DNA from: Forficula auricularia
Taxonomy: Eukaryota > Arthropoda > Insecta > Dermaptera > Forficulidae
Assembly: GCA_024734495.1 (NCBI GenBank)
Contig: JALMQS010000820.1
Coordinates: 248,001-312,000, forward strand
Length of the DNA stretch: 64,000 nucleotides
Direction of reading: 5' to 3'
Position numbers and translations under genes: made by a program. Positions 23,822 to 35,130 of this stretch are shown here, one piece after another. The notes below the pieces were generated by a model. That model was not told the origin of the DNA and did no database searches. It saw only the letters and a program-made list of their open reading frames with translations. How positions within the stretch are numbered: position 1 is the stretch's first letter; each line of letters opens with the position of its first letter.

Positions 23822-23885
23822 ATAATTGAGCCGTTTATTTTGAAAATGGCGTAAGTCAATTGTTTGTTATTTCGAGATATGTATT

Positions 23886-23975
<90 letters not shown>

Positions 23976-24147
23976 AAATACATATATTTCGAAACTTTTA
24001 TTTTGTTGAATTCATGAAGATATTGTACTCCATTGAGATATGATAAATATGAACTGAAGATATATATTTGACCATGTCTCTGAAACTGACATTAACTCAT
24101 TTTTTTCAAAATTGGACATCCACTTTCAAAATAAACGGCTCAATTAT
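23822..24147. mobile_element. Small TIR element with internal (AT)n
   Basis: ATAATTGAGCCGTTTATTTT at 23822 is inverted at the right end as AAAATAAACGGCTCAATTAT. Element length is 326 bp. An uninterrupted AT dinucleotide run occupies about 23888-23971, roughly a quarter of the element. No coding content. Confidence 0.75.
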
Positions 24148-25966
24148 GGTATTTCTGATATTCCGAGGAAGAATAATAGTACAAGCGAAGCGCCAAGCTA
24201 TTCATCTAGTATTAATATAAATTGAAAACTCGCACTTGGCCTCCTGCATACTTCCAGATGTAACGCAACTAGCCAGCTAAATAATTATAAAATAAATTAA
24301 TTTATAAATGCTTTAATATATACATTATACATATAGATAGAAAAAATCAAATGCATTTAAAAGTCCCCCTTGGTTTAATAAAAATTAAATTAGGTACTCG
24401 AAAAATACTTTTTTTTTTTTTTTTTCTTAGCGACTCTCTTAATCTAAATCGCAAGGATAACAACTCGCTGACTACTTTACTCAAATGAATAATTAAATTC
24501 TTTAAATTATAAATAAATTAATGTAAAATTCAACTCGAATATAATTTTTTGAATGATGAATTATATTATTAAAATTTGAATTTTTGAAGTTTACACTTTG
24601 TCTGTATATATACTTAACCAGCTGCGAGGATTAAAATTTGTAAACCTCCTTGGTTGGTTGGGTTGACATTCAGGAAGATACCAAGCCTTTTGTGTGTAAG
24701 GTCCCGAAATAAAAAACTTATTCTCATTTGGGTTCACGGGTTAAATTTTGAAAAAAATGAAAAAGAGCTGTTTTCAAATTAAAATAAATAAATACCGAAT
24801 AAATACAATTTTTGATCGTTTGAATAATTATTTCAATTAACAAAAAACCCACCAAAAATAATTTACCCGAAGATGAGACCGTGACAGATCGAATTGTCAA
24901 CACAAAGACCTCCTAACCCGTGTGTGAATGTCATCAAAATCGTTCTAGTCGTTTTCAAAATAGAAAAAATATACAAAAAAATAAATACTTATACAAACAA
25001 ACAATTTTTTCTCGTTTAATAAGAGTAGATATTTAAATTAAAGGTTAACTGTCACAATGCACCATTGTGGGGCTAGCTTCACAATCATAAAATATATATT
25101 TTAAATTTTAGTTTTTAATTTTAGGAAAAATAATAGATGTCAATTTAAAATTTATTATTTTTAATTAATTTTATTTTAATTATATTTTATTTAAAATTTA
25201 TCTATGAAAATATTAAAAAAAATAAAAGTTTTGAATTTAGACCTATATATCTAAACGTTGGTAATTCCACCTAGTAACACAAGCACGTTTAAGAGCTTTA
25301 TATATAAGTACCTATAAGATATAGATAGATAGATAGATATTAATAATAGATTTTTCTAAACTATACAAACTTTTTTTTCTTATCAAAAATTGTCAGTCAA
25401 AAAATTGTTTACAGGTACTACCTTGTATCAGTTGATTATATCAGGTAATAAATCTTTATTTGTTGCGTAATATTTGAAAGAAATATGAATGCCTAATTCA
25501 TTTTTTTAATCTGACCAAATAGGCATGGCGTATATATATATAGTAGATGTACGATTGATTAATGCTCTCTTAGGATTATAGTTTTTATTTATGTCCTTTG
25601 TGCTTTGCAAAAACAAATAAATGATTTATCGTTGTTTTTTTTCATATTTTTGATGTAGACATTATGATTAATTATCATTATTCAATACATCTTTAAATCT
25701 ATTAGGCTGAGCATTTAATCCGCTATTCTGCTTATTACGTAGATATCTGTATTCAATCATTTTATTTATTTTTATATATTTTTTTCATGTTTTTACTAAT
25801 CCTTTGGGAGCTGGGTTTAGCGAGAGTGTAGCTTTTGTGGTTACGAGGAGTCAAGTTCAAATCTCGCGCACACTATTGCATATAAATTTAACCAGTAATT
25901 TGGGCTAAATATATATTCATTTAATTTATTTATTGTACATAGAATTTAATACAAAATATATTGCTA
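24148..25966. other. AT-rich stretch
   Basis: No gene. It holds a phrase common in insect repeats (TGTCATCAAAATCGTTCTAG near 24930) and a short (AGAT)n at about 25320-25340. Around 25808-25872 a tRNA-like stretch has GGTTTAGCGAGAGTG as a weak A box and AAGTTCAAATCTCG as a B box. The last could be the head of an old SINE, but no acceptor pairing is visible. Confidence 0.4.
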
Positions 25967-26328
25967 ATAGTCCAAGATCCCGACTTAGGTCGACCTCAAC
26001 TATCGAGTTTCCTAATGAAATTAATATAATGTATTAATAAAGAAAACTTGATAGGGTGGAGATCCAATTTCCTGCATAGCTATTTTTAATAAAAAAATTA
26101 TATTATATAAGTATATTAAATTATACCACCGTGTTCGTAATAAAAATATTTACATTTTCATAATATAACAATAAAGGAAACTCCATAATTACAAAATACT
26201 AATTCGAAGTTACTTGTTAATACACTGTCTACCTGGACTTATGCGGGGGAAAAAAGATGGCTACCCAAATTTTATATACATATTTTTTTGATTGGTAATA
26301 TATTTAGCCGAAAACTCGATAACTATAT

Positions 26329-26992
26329 TGTTGGGATTTAGGGGCTTTATGTGACTTTAAGAGAGCCCTACAATCTAAATTGGTCAGGTGTAAATGGCTA
26401 TGAACACTCTGGGTTGAAGAAAAAAATAATTAAGTTAAAAAAACTATTTATTCATAAAAAATAATTAAAAATATAAATATAAAATAGAAAATATGGTTCA
26501 AGGGTTAAACCTGCCAGGCACGTTTAATATAGTTAAAATAAAGTAGATAAAAAATATGAGATATTTTTTAAAAAGGAAATATCTTGTAATAAAATATTAA
26601 GAAAGAATACTTGCTGGCAAGGATAATTCCTGACCTTTCAAGGTAGAAGTTATATAAAATATATATATAAAAAATGTAATTATGAATCGCTTCGATAAGC
26701 TCCGAAAGAAGATGAAGGCTGAGTGAAAGAAAGCAAGCGAAAGATGGCGAAAGTAGAGAGTACTGCGTAGGTGGTCCGCAGGTCTGCTCAAGACTTCAGC
26801 TCCTTCTCTACTGAATGAGCAAATTGTCGCATCTAGGCTGACTGGCAGCGGACCTGAGATTAGCAACGCGCTCAGAGCCAGTCTCCAGGCTGCCAACCGT
26901 GGAAGGCTTTAATCATCCTATAAAAGAAGAACAAACTTGGCAACGAAGTTGCCCATTAAATGAATGGGGGGGTCGCCCCTTATATCATTACA
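26329..26992 (-). repeat. 3' LTR (minus-strand sense)
   Basis: 664 bp, identical in layout to 31993-32661. In element sense it starts TGTAATGATATAAGGGG and ends AAATCCCAACA. A 99-codon minus-strand frame lies inside, and a longer version of it in the other LTR, but it has no domain character and reflects the LTR sequence itself. Confidence 0.9.
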
Positions 26993-27004
26993 TCCCCCGG
27001 CCAG
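26993..27004 (-). other. Polypurine tract
   Basis: In element sense the bases just before the 3' LTR read TGGCCGGGGGA, a G-rich purine run directly abutting TGTAATG. This is where plus-strand DNA synthesis would be primed. Confidence 0.6.
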
Positions 27005-30000
27005 AAACATTAAAATTGGAACCACTTAAGAAGGTGACAAGTTTAATGCCTCTGACTCCAGGACCGAACATTATCGGCCAGCACCCGCACAGTATACTGT
27101 TACCATGAATTTACTGTACTGATGCTAGTAAAAAAATATAAAAAGATAAAAAAATAAACAAATAAATGCATAGGCATTGGATGTCCATGTCTGGGTGTCA
27201 GACAGGAACGTAGCTTTCCTGATCTTCCAGTAACATCGGACAAACTAAGCAAGAAGCGCACCGCCACGGCTATAGCGTGGGAGTGCGAGAGATTATTTGC
27301 TTACAAGGGAAAATTTAATGACTGTTCAGAGCGCTTTGTCCTACCTTGAGGCCTCTGAAACTTTCCAAAGCGGTTACTAGCTGTCCTCTGAACAAGTCGC
27401 GGTTAAATGGGAGCCGGAGGGGATGCTGGGCAGCCGTTTCAGACCCCGTGGTGGCCAACCCCAACGTCTTCCATCCAACCCAATTCTTAAGAAAATTACA
27501 ATACATCGGGCACACAGCCCGGCTCAATACATAGAGGGAATGGCCCGTGCCCAATTGTCCGGGAATTCGCCACGGCGGGTCACTGTCGGCTCATTCCTCT
27601 ACAAACCACTACCATCAGGCACACAGCCTGGCTCACTTCTTAGAGTGAATGGCCCGCTCCCAATTGTCCGGAAATTGCATCGGTGGGCAGCAGCTCTGGC
27701 TCATTCCTCAAGAAAAACAATGGGTCTATGCCCCGCGGACTTAGCCGCCCATTAACCTGCCACACAGAAGAAAAAACCATGGGTCTATGCCCTGCGGACT
27801 TAGCCGCCCATTAAACCTGCCACACAGAAATCAATGCAAAAAGGGGGGAAATTACTGTCTAAAAATCTCACAATCCAACACAAGCCAGTGACAGACGACC
27901 GCAGAGGCAGGTCCTTCAGAACCGGCCTCAAAGTCCAGCCACGTCCGCCAGACACACAGCATGGGCCCTACCGCTTCTCTACATTTTTACGAAGGGACCA
28001 AAATTGGCTTTGACTGAAAATAAAAATTAATTAAAAATTAATGTTTAGGCAAACTGCAACATTATACTACTTAGGTCCAGCCGACAAGGATCCTCAGGGC
28101 ATTCTTCCTCTGAGTCCCCGACCAGACTCCCGCACGCCATCACGTCACTCTCTCGCGTTTTTTTTTACGCGGCTTAAATATTCATATAAATATATATATA
28201 AAAACTAAAAAATAAAATAAACAATAATTAAATAATTATTCGCGACCATCGGCGCTTAAGGTCTTCTCACAAAAAAACAATTCAATGAGCCTCAAGGGCT
28301 TTAAATTTTACCATTATAACAAACATACAAACCAGTCACAGACCACAACAAGCCACTAGGCAACAAAACAATTCTCCAGATAGGGCCCAGACCTTTGCAC
28401 TCCATTTGACAGGCAACCGGTTTTTGGCACTTAGAGAACTAAAAAAATTGCCCATAGAAAAAAATGAAAACAATTCTTATTGGTAACAAAACTCCCGGTT
28501 ACGGCGAAAGATAACGGAGAAAAGAACTCGAATATTATTGAGGATGGTGAATAAAATAACTATAAAAATTTTACTAATAGAAAATACGGAAACCTCAAAA
28601 ATTTCCATAAAACACCAAACAAAAACTTCTACAAAAATATAAGTACAAAAACTTGATCGAATTTAGCAATGTCCACCAGGATAATATTTTTATATAAAAA
28701 TAATCAATAAGTTTTATTATTGGAAAATAAAATAGTTGGGCCCGGGTGATAATTTACTAGCATTAATACCAAAAAAATTAAATGCTAATTATAATTGATT
28801 CCAATGAGAAAGAGCAGAGAGAAAAATGTATAGGAGACTCTGTTCCAAGGACAATAAAGAAATAAATGGCTTCAAGCGTGACCAAAACGCCGGTTTAAAT
28901 ATGAGAGAGTGGTTGACAATAAAAAGAATTATTCTTTGCAAATCTCATTGCTGAAGATTGGTGGGGTTACACACCGAATCGCTATTTTTCTGTTTAAACA
29001 AAGTCAATAGCAAATAACTGATTTGCCAGACCAGGTAACAACAATTATTATTCAATAAAAATAATAAAATAAAAAAATTAACAAGAAATTTCATTTTAGA
29101 CAGACTGACAGAGTGAACTATAAAATTCAAAACAATGAATTTGAAAACTGATTGGGTTCTTTTTTTTTTAAAAATAAAAATCCAGTAAACCAAATTGAAT
29201 TAGTAATGAATATGGCTGGGATTTGACCTCTGGAGGGATCTTTCTCCGTTAGCAGTGATCAATTTAAATTGAATTAACTAAACGATAATGAGAGGATTTA
29301 GGATTATCTGTTCATCAATAGATTGCTCTCTAATTAATCGATGCCAAATGCACTATTAGTTATAATAATGAGCATTAATTGATTTCAAATTTCAATTAAC
29401 AAAACATTTATTAAATAATTAAGTAAGCTTATCTTACTTAATTGACAAAACGATTTAGCAGAATTCCTAATGATTTTAATAATTTAATGACAGACAGACT
29501 GACAGACGAAATTTTTAAAAAATAATTACGTTTAAATAATTAGCTGAGAATTTATTCGATTTACAAAATAAGCAATTTCGGAAACCAAATTTAATCTGAA
29601 TCACCAATTAATCTAACGGGAATTCAATTCCATAGGACTATCGTAATTTTGATAATCAGTTTTCATCTGAATTATAAAAAAATTTATTAAAGAATAAGGC
29701 TTAACTTTATGAATAGATTTCAATTTTATTTTTGAACTATTTAAGATTAAATTTTAAATAAAAAAATGACTATTGAATGTTTTTAATTCAATTATAGTAG
29801 GTGATTCATATTAAAAATTTTAAGAAAATTTACCCTAATTAAGACAAAATGACTTTACTGAAATTTAGCGATTTACAGACTTTAGCAAAAAATTTCTTAG
29901 TTTCACAATAAAATGATTGACTTCCCGACGGACTTAAATAATTTACTGAATAGACAGACAGACTAATGAAATTTTCTCATTTTGATAGAAAATTAAAGAG

Positions 30001-30168
30001 ATAAATTAGGCAAAAAAATTATTTACAAGTATGTACAACAAAAATAAAAAATAAACAAATAAAGGAAAAGATATGAAAAGAACAAAAGAAGGGAGAATTA
30101 AGAGATAGAATTCAACTGGAACAAGCCCCTATGTGGAATTAACACATAGTTTGTAGTTAGATTTTTAA
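27005..30168 (-). other. LTR element 3' non-coding region with tandem units
   Basis: Between the integrase end and the polypurine tract there is no protein-like frame. Two tandem blocks are visible. A unit of about 125 bp with GGCACACAGCC...AATGGCCCG...CCCAATTGTCCGG is repeated at about 27510-27620 and 27620-27720. A unit of about 58 bp, TGGGTCTATGCCCYGCGGAC...CCTGCCACACAGAA, is repeated at about 27720-27832. The left half is GC-richer than the rest of the window; 28500-30100 is AT-rich with a few short phrases repeated (GACAGACAGACTGACAGACGA type). Confidence 0.6.
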
Positions 30169-30312
30169 CTACTGCTCCGGGCTACTATAAAACCGTTTCA
30201 ATAACCGAGTATTGAACACACCATGCTTCTTACCATGGATGGTTTCCAACCCATAGGTTCCTCCGGGACATATTTTTGCCACTCGGAAGGGTCCTACGTA
30301 AAGCAAAAAGAA
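30169..30312 (-). pseudogene. Integrase C-terminal (GPY/F) remnant
   Basis: A minus-strand stretch ending in a TAG at 30169-30171 encodes LYVGPFRVAKICPGGTYGLE followed by a segment ending RLLKRFYSS. A GPFR motif, then GxTYxLE, then a basic tail is the pattern of the C-terminal GPY/F module of Ty3/gypsy integrases, which binds DNA or chromatin during integration. It lies about 200 bp downstream of the gag remnant, so the whole of protease, RT, RNase H and the integrase catalytic core is missing. Further upstream the frame is broken. Confidence 0.7.
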
Positions 30313-30509
30313 TTTATAATATAGGGGTCGCGAAAGTTTGTCTAACTTTGTTAAAATTTTAAAATTTAATACCGTGAGCTACAAACGATTTGTTTGATCT
30401 TCCGGGCTCAACTACTTTACTAATTAAAAGTATCTCGCCCTGACCAGCTCAAGGATCTCCTCATCCTTGTTTTTGATACTTGATAGGGGGTTTTACTCCT
30501 CTACAAACT

Positions 30510-31802
30510 CTAAGGAGAATTTAACCAGTTTTTCAGCTGGGGGATTTTCATTTTAGGATGGTGAAATTCGGTGTAGATTACTTCTACTTCATCCTGGAAC
30601 TTTTGTAACCCATCCTGTTCACAGACTGCAACCGCCGTCTCTATTCTTGGGCTTTCTATAATGATTTCATCTGTGGTTTCCCATATTTCCCCAGATGTGC
30701 CTATCTCGATTTTCTTTACGTCATGCTCCCTCAACTCACTAAAGGTAGCCACCTGACCTCGCACAGTAAGGGCCCAGTCCCTAATTGGCCCGTCTAGGCA
30801 ATATAAAAATGCCTCATGGACTGCTGTTCATTCCAATTGATAAGTATTCCGGATAGTGTGGAATTCAGCCATGAAATACTTTCGGATGTTTATTTCGTAC
30901 TTTGAGGCTGCCGGTACATTTGGCCATATTTGCGCAGACTAACCGGATTTCTGACAAGGGCATGTAAAACCCTTGTGCACCAGAAAGCATCGTGGTACTG
31001 CTGGAGGCTGTGCCAGCGTCAACTCCCACACCCTGCTGCACCCGACTAAGCCCTTCCTGAAGGCTTTTTACATTATCCTGCAGGTTCTTAGTTACCCCGT
31101 TGGTTTGTTCTATTTTATCATTGAATGCCCTGTGCATGGCCTCCTCCAACCCCGTCATGGACCTATTGGTTGTTTCTCTTATTTGCAATATTGTTTGATT
31201 AAATTCCTGTTCGCCATTGTCTATCCTGCCCTCTAATAACTCAATTTTTTGATGACTATTGGACACCGCCCCCTGAAGGTTTGTCTGCTCCATCCTCAAA
31301 TCCCCGACCTCAATACCTATCCGGGCCAAGTCACGTTCATGTCCGTCCACCCTTGTTTCTAGTTCTAGAGCCTGGGCATCCATCTTCTCATTCATTTCCT
31401 CCATTCTACTGTTCACGCCCTCAATTTTATCATTAATGCTCTGATTCATCACCGTCTATTTTATTATTCAATTCCCGTCCATTTTGTTATTCGTCTCGCT
31501 ACTGTTACTATCCATTTTACTTCCAAGATCTCTGTCTCTGTGCATCTCTCCCATTTGTTCCCTATTGTCTCTACTCATTTCTCCCAACATTGCCCTCATC
31601 TGTGCCATGTCAAACGGTGCAGTACTCACCGGTGCCGGCGGGCCGCACTCCCGGACCGCTATCCGATGTGAAAGGCTCTGGGAATTCAGCTGTGGCCGTT
31701 GCTATCTGCGCCTGGTCTGATTGGTTCGGCTGGTATTTCCCAACCTGGTGGAATGCGCCAATGGTTCCTGGACCTTCTATTAATCCCGTGATCTCCCGGC
31801 AT
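30510..31802 (-). pseudogene. gag remnant with long coiled coil
   Basis: The first recognisable Met is at 31802-31800 (start MPGDHG...), with stop codons and frame changes before a second start at 31608. The longest open piece is 31449-30865: about 120 residues of heptad-like, acidic/glutamine-rich sequence (MNQSINDKIEGVNSRMEEM...) that should form a coiled coil. A shift near 30880 then leads into a gag-core-like segment, broken by a TGA near 30842, with RDWALTVRGQVATFSELREH around 30800-30725. Capsid-type gag cores carry such a segment. After 30725 the sequence no longer resembles gag; a deletion probably joins it to pol-derived sequence. No zinc knuckle is visible. The element is a relic for assembly functions. 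Confidence 0.7.
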
Positions 31803-31965
31803 TGTCAAAAGGCTGATGGTTCTCTAAAAAAATGAAAGGAATTAATCTCCTTTCCTCAAGGAAAATTTAATGAAAAAAATTCACTAAAGAGATAAAATTA
31901 AACGAAATTAAAACAAAAAGACCTTCTCTCACTCAATTACACCACTTCACCTTCCTTCAGGGCCT

Positions 31966-31992
31966 TTCAAATCTCGGTGTGGGGATCCTCCA
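31966..31992 (-). other. Primer-binding site, tRNA-Gln-like
   Basis: Directly abutting the 5' LTR the element-sense strand reads TGGAGG, a few unmatched bases, then CACCGAGATTTGAA. From my recollection of animal tRNA-Gln, its 3' part ends TTCAAATCTCGGTGG...CCTCCA, so both ends of the site are complementary, with a small insertion between. This fixes the element's direction as minus. Confidence 0.6.
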
Positions 31993-32661
31993 TGTTGGGA
32001 TTTAGGGGCTTTATGTGACTTTAAGAGAGCCCTATAATCTAAATTGGTCAGGTGTAAATGGCTATGAACACTCTGGGTTGAAGAAAAAAATAATTAAGTT
32101 AAAAAAACTATTTATTCATAGAAAAAATAATTAAAAATATAAATATAAAATAGAAAATATGGTTCAAGGGTTAAACCTGCCAGGCACGTTTAATATAGTT
32201 AAAATAAATTAGATGTAAAAAATATGAGATATTTTTTAAAAGAAAATATCTTGTAATAAAATATTAAGAAAAGAATACTTGCTGGCAAGGATAATTCCTG
32301 ACCTTTCAAGGTAGAAGTTATATAAAATATATATATAAAAAATGTAATTATGAATCGCTTCGATAAGCTCCGAAAGAAGATGAAGGCTGAGTGAAAGAAA
32401 GCAAGCGAAAGATGGCGAAAGTAGAGAGTATTGCGTAGGCGGTCCGCAGGTCTGCTCAAGACTTCAGCTCCTTCTCTACTGAATGAGCAAATTGTCGCCT
32501 CTAGGCTGACTGGCAGCGGACCTGAGATTAGCAACGCTCAGAGCCAGTCTCCAGGCTGCCAACCGTGGAAGGCTTTAATCATCCTATAAAAGAAGAACAA
32601 ACTTGGCAACGAAGTTGCCCATTAAATGAATGGGGGGGGGTCTGCCCCTTATATCATTACA
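31993..32661 (-). repeat. 5' LTR (minus-strand sense)
   Basis: 669 bp direct repeat of 26329-26992. The differences are single substitutions and short indels in A or G runs. The right boundary ATTACA is followed by the ATAT duplication and the resumed host element. Confidence 0.9.
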
Positions 32662-32838
32662 ATATTTATGTAATAAAATTAACAACTTTAATTTTTTATT
32701 AAAAATTAGATATGGATTATTAGATTGGATGTCGACCCTACCAAGTTTTGTTTATTAATACCTTATATTATCAAAATATTAATTTCATTAGGAAACTCGG
32801 TAGGTGAAGGTCGACCTAAGTTGGGATCTTGCACTATA

Positions 32839-33635
32839 AAGAATATTTACCCTTGGTGAGGATCCGAATCATTGAATCGATTTAAACGGAGCCTGTCAAA
32901 TGACAGAAAATTTCATTATTTTGAATAAAACAGAAATTTGGGTTAGAAAAGACCCAGGGGAAATTCGAGCTAACATCAAAACCTAACAGAAAAATTGGAG
33001 GTTTATTATTTTAGGGAGGACGTTAAATTCCTTCTTTAACCCTCTTTATAGATTATATGATTAGATATTGATTTTTTGTTTAAACCATATATAATTAATT
33101 ACAACTGAAGTAGTTTTTGGAGACTGGAAAGTAAATTGAATGGATTTTGAACAGGCAGTCCCAGGTTCAAAGGAATAGAAATAATTATTTCAATATTTTT
33201 GAAGTGAAACTTCTTTAGTGACTTATCTGTTTGATTTTTTTTGTTACAATAAAGGGGAATGACTCATTAGAGGGAAAATAATTTTTTAATACCCATTAAT
33301 ATTTCATGACAAATTAAAATTTATTAAAATTAGGAAATTTTAAATTATTATTATTTTAAAACTCACTAACATTTCATGACAAATAACATGTATTAAAATT
33401 TGGAAATTTAAATTATTTCAATGAAAGATTGGATCGAGAATGGAGGGAGGAGTGATGATTGAACCAATCGACTTGATTGGGGAATAATGGAATTGAAATA
33501 ATTATCGGAAAAGAGGTTTTTTTTATCTAATTAGATTTTTCCTCTTATTAAAAACAAGGACTAAAGATGAATAAGGACACTCGATGGTGGAGAAGTAATC
33601 TCCGGAATCGAAGCAAAATACAAGGTATACATTAA
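32839..33635. other. AT-rich stretch
   Basis: No gene. At about 33298-33412 a segment with ATTTCATGACAAAT...GGAAATTT occurs twice in tandem with a spacing of about 67 bp. Confidence 0.4.
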
Positions 33636-33890
33636 TTTTTTTTTTTTTTTTATGATAATGATGAGAGAAGAGTTACACCAAAAGAGTGCAACCCCTAAAG
33701 GCCTGGGTTGGCCCCTCCATCGTGAAAAGAAGAAGAAAGAATTTTATGGGTTGGGCGGGGGTCGAAGGTATCTGTGGATACGGGTCTTAAATAGCTGAAG
33801 GTTGTAGGTCGCGGGAAAGATGGTGGCAGGGAGCGAGTTCCAGTCTCTGGAGGTCAAAGGGATAAAAGAGTTGGCGAAAGCGCTATGTAA
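33636..33890 (-). mobile_element. 5'-truncated LINE, C-terminal coding end and poly(A)
   Basis: The plus strand starts with a T run (33636-33651), the poly(A) tail of a minus-strand LINE. From 33881 to a stop at 33744-33746 the minus strand is open for 45 codons, encoding FIPLTSRDWNSLPATIFPAT and a short basic tail. This matches in style the C terminus of the LINE at 1366-2297 (SRNWNSLPASIFPSTYNLQ). About 90 bp of 3' UTR follows. It is a short, dead-on-arrival insertion of a related but distinct family. Confidence 0.85.
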
Positions 33891-34010
33891 AATAATTGGT
33901 TTAATAAAATTTATAAAAAAAAAAAAATTTCAATAGCATCTACGGCTAAAGAAGTTTCACTTCCCCCGTGAGCTTATGTGGATGAGGCTCACAGATATTT
34001 TTTATTCAAT

Positions 34011-34275
34011 GACGACGTTTCGAAGATTTTTTCCTTCCTTCATCAGGGTTTTGAAAGGTCAGTGAAAGAAATACAACTTGACACTCCCTTCTGTCTCCTC
34101 AGATATCAGAGACAGTAACAATATTATACAATACTCTAAACTCTGCTGATAATGAAAATTTGTATAATATTGTTACTGACACTGAGAGAGAGTCAGAAGG
34201 AGTGTCACGTTGTATTTTCTTCACTGACATTTAAAACCGCGAAAAAAGGAGGGAAGAAACCTCCGAAACGTCATA
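34011..34275. repeat. Foldback with about 125-bp arms
   Basis: GACGACGTTTCGAAG...GTCAGTGAAAGAAATACAAC...AACAATATTATACAA on the left is mirrored by TTGTATAATATTGTTACTGACAC...TTGTATTTTCTTCACTGACA...CCGAAACGTC. The left arm on the minus strand contains CTGATGAAGG...CGAAACGTC, a worn relative of the hammerhead-like motif. In the right arm the CTGATGA part is lost. Confidence 0.75.
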
Positions 34276-34405
34276 AATTTGTATACATATTCTGGGAACC
34301 CCCAGAAGGCTAAAAATGCAAAAACAAACCATCCAAAATGGGGGGAGGATCAAAAATGAAAATTCTAGCCCTTTCGACCAAAGTCAACCAAATTTCTTAG
34401 GTTTT

Positions 34406-34889
34406 CGAGGAGTGTTCAAATGAAAAGGTAAATTTTAATTTTTCTAAAAAAATATTTACCTATTTATTCATCAATATCTATTTTGTCCCCTTCAAAGTAA
34501 TCCCCCTTAGATATAATACCTACACTTATGCCAGCGCTTTTTCAAATTCTCGAAGCACTTCTGATATATAAACAATTGTTTTGCTCAAAGTAGACTCGCC
34601 AAATGCCATAGTCAACATATTAATTGCTTTGGAGCATTTAATTTCATTTCCACACAAAATTTAATACAGATTCTTTGATCCATTTTTCGATAGCAAAAAA
34701 TCGCCAAAGCACTCCAAAACACGTCTAACCTTTATATCTGTAAAAAACAAACTAAATATGCAAGGTGGCTAATATTGTCAACATATGTTGGGGACATGTG
34801 TACCAACATAACAAAAAAAGAAAATCGAAAATAGAATGTTTGTAGCCCGAGAAATTTGAAAATTTACCTTTTCATTTGAACACTCCTCG
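34406..34889 (-). mobile_element. Internally deleted mariner-like transposon
   Basis: The ends CGAGGAGTGTTCAAATGAAA and its exact inverse lie at 34406 and 34889; the pairing runs for about 30 bp. Inside, on the minus strand, are pieces of both ends of a mariner transposase gene. The 484-bp length against roughly 1.3 kb for an intact mariner indicates an internal deletion. The flanks do not show a clean TA duplication. Confidence 0.85.
34464..34683 (-). pseudogene. Mariner transposase remnant
   Basis: The start codon is at 34683. The first codons read MDQRICIKFCVE, then after a shift KCSKAINMLTMAFGESTLSK, the N-terminal helix-turn-helix region that binds the TIR. The sequence then jumps to CFENLKKRWHKC and, after a further shift, GDYFEGDKIDIDE with the stop at 34464-34466, which is the characteristic mariner C terminus. 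About 220 nt remain of a gene of about 1.0 kb. The whole D,D34D catalytic domain is missing, and there are at least two frame changes, so it is inactive. Confidence 0.85.
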
Positions 34890-35130
34890 TACATATTCTG
34901 TGGATCCCCAGAAGGCTAGAAATGCAAAAACAGAGTTAAGTTTGGTATAACGGCCTGGATTTTCATTTTTTGACCCGCCTCCCTATTTCGGGTGGTTAGT
35001 TTTTGCATTTCTAGCCTTCTGGGGCACAGAATATGTATACAAAATTTGGTTGAGTTTGATCGAACGGGCTTGAATTTTCATTTTTGACCCTTCGCACATT
35101 TCAGGTGGTTATTTTCAAATTGTTTTAAAC

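Larger units (their letters stand above)
26329..32661 (-). mobile_element. Ty3/gypsy-like LTR retrotransposon, internally deleted
   Basis: Two direct repeats of 664 and 669 bp (26329-26992, 31993-32661) begin TG and end CA, and the 4-bp sequence ATAT flanks the whole unit (26325-26328, 32662-32665). The primer site, polypurine tract and gag all place the coding direction on the minus strand. By eye the LTRs differ at roughly ten substitutions and a few indels, so insertion is fairly recent. Yet protease, RT, RNase H and most of integrase are absent, and gag is broken. The copy cannot move by itself and was either damaged after insertion or moved with proteins from a full-length relative. Confidence 0.92.
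25967..32838. mobile_element. TIR element, copy 1, split by an LTR retrotransposon
   Basis: ATAGTCCAAGATCCCGACTT at the left and GGATCTTGCACTAT at the right are the ends, with long sub-terminal inverted stretches (GTTTCCTAATGAAATTAATA and its inverse). A full-length relative lies at 37809-38652. Aligning the two shows the left part stops at 26328 and resumes at 32666, with the 6.3-kb LTR retrotransposon between. Without it this copy is about 535 bp. No transposase. Confidence 0.8.
34276..35130. repeat. Inverted 'agaaggctaaaaatgc' repeat enclosing a mariner
   Basis: TGTATACATATTCTGG...CCCAGAAGGCTAAAAATGCAA at 34276 and the inverted TTGCATTTCTAGCCTTCTGG...ACAGAATATGTATACAAAAT at about 35009-35050 form a foldback that also appears at 6230-6300 and 50930-51160. 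A mariner remnant (34406-34889) sits within it, next to a further direct copy starting at about 34891. Confidence 0.6.

Noticed and set aside
25808..25872. tRNA gene
   Set aside because: Only weak A- and B-box matches; no acceptor or anticodon stem can be formed.
30973..31835. Plus-strand frames opposite gag
   Set aside because: Antisense shadows of the minus-strand gag remnant.
26597..32534. 99- and 111-codon frames on the minus strand in both LTRs
   Set aside because: They are the same LTR sequence seen twice; no start context, domain or conservation beyond the LTR identity itself.
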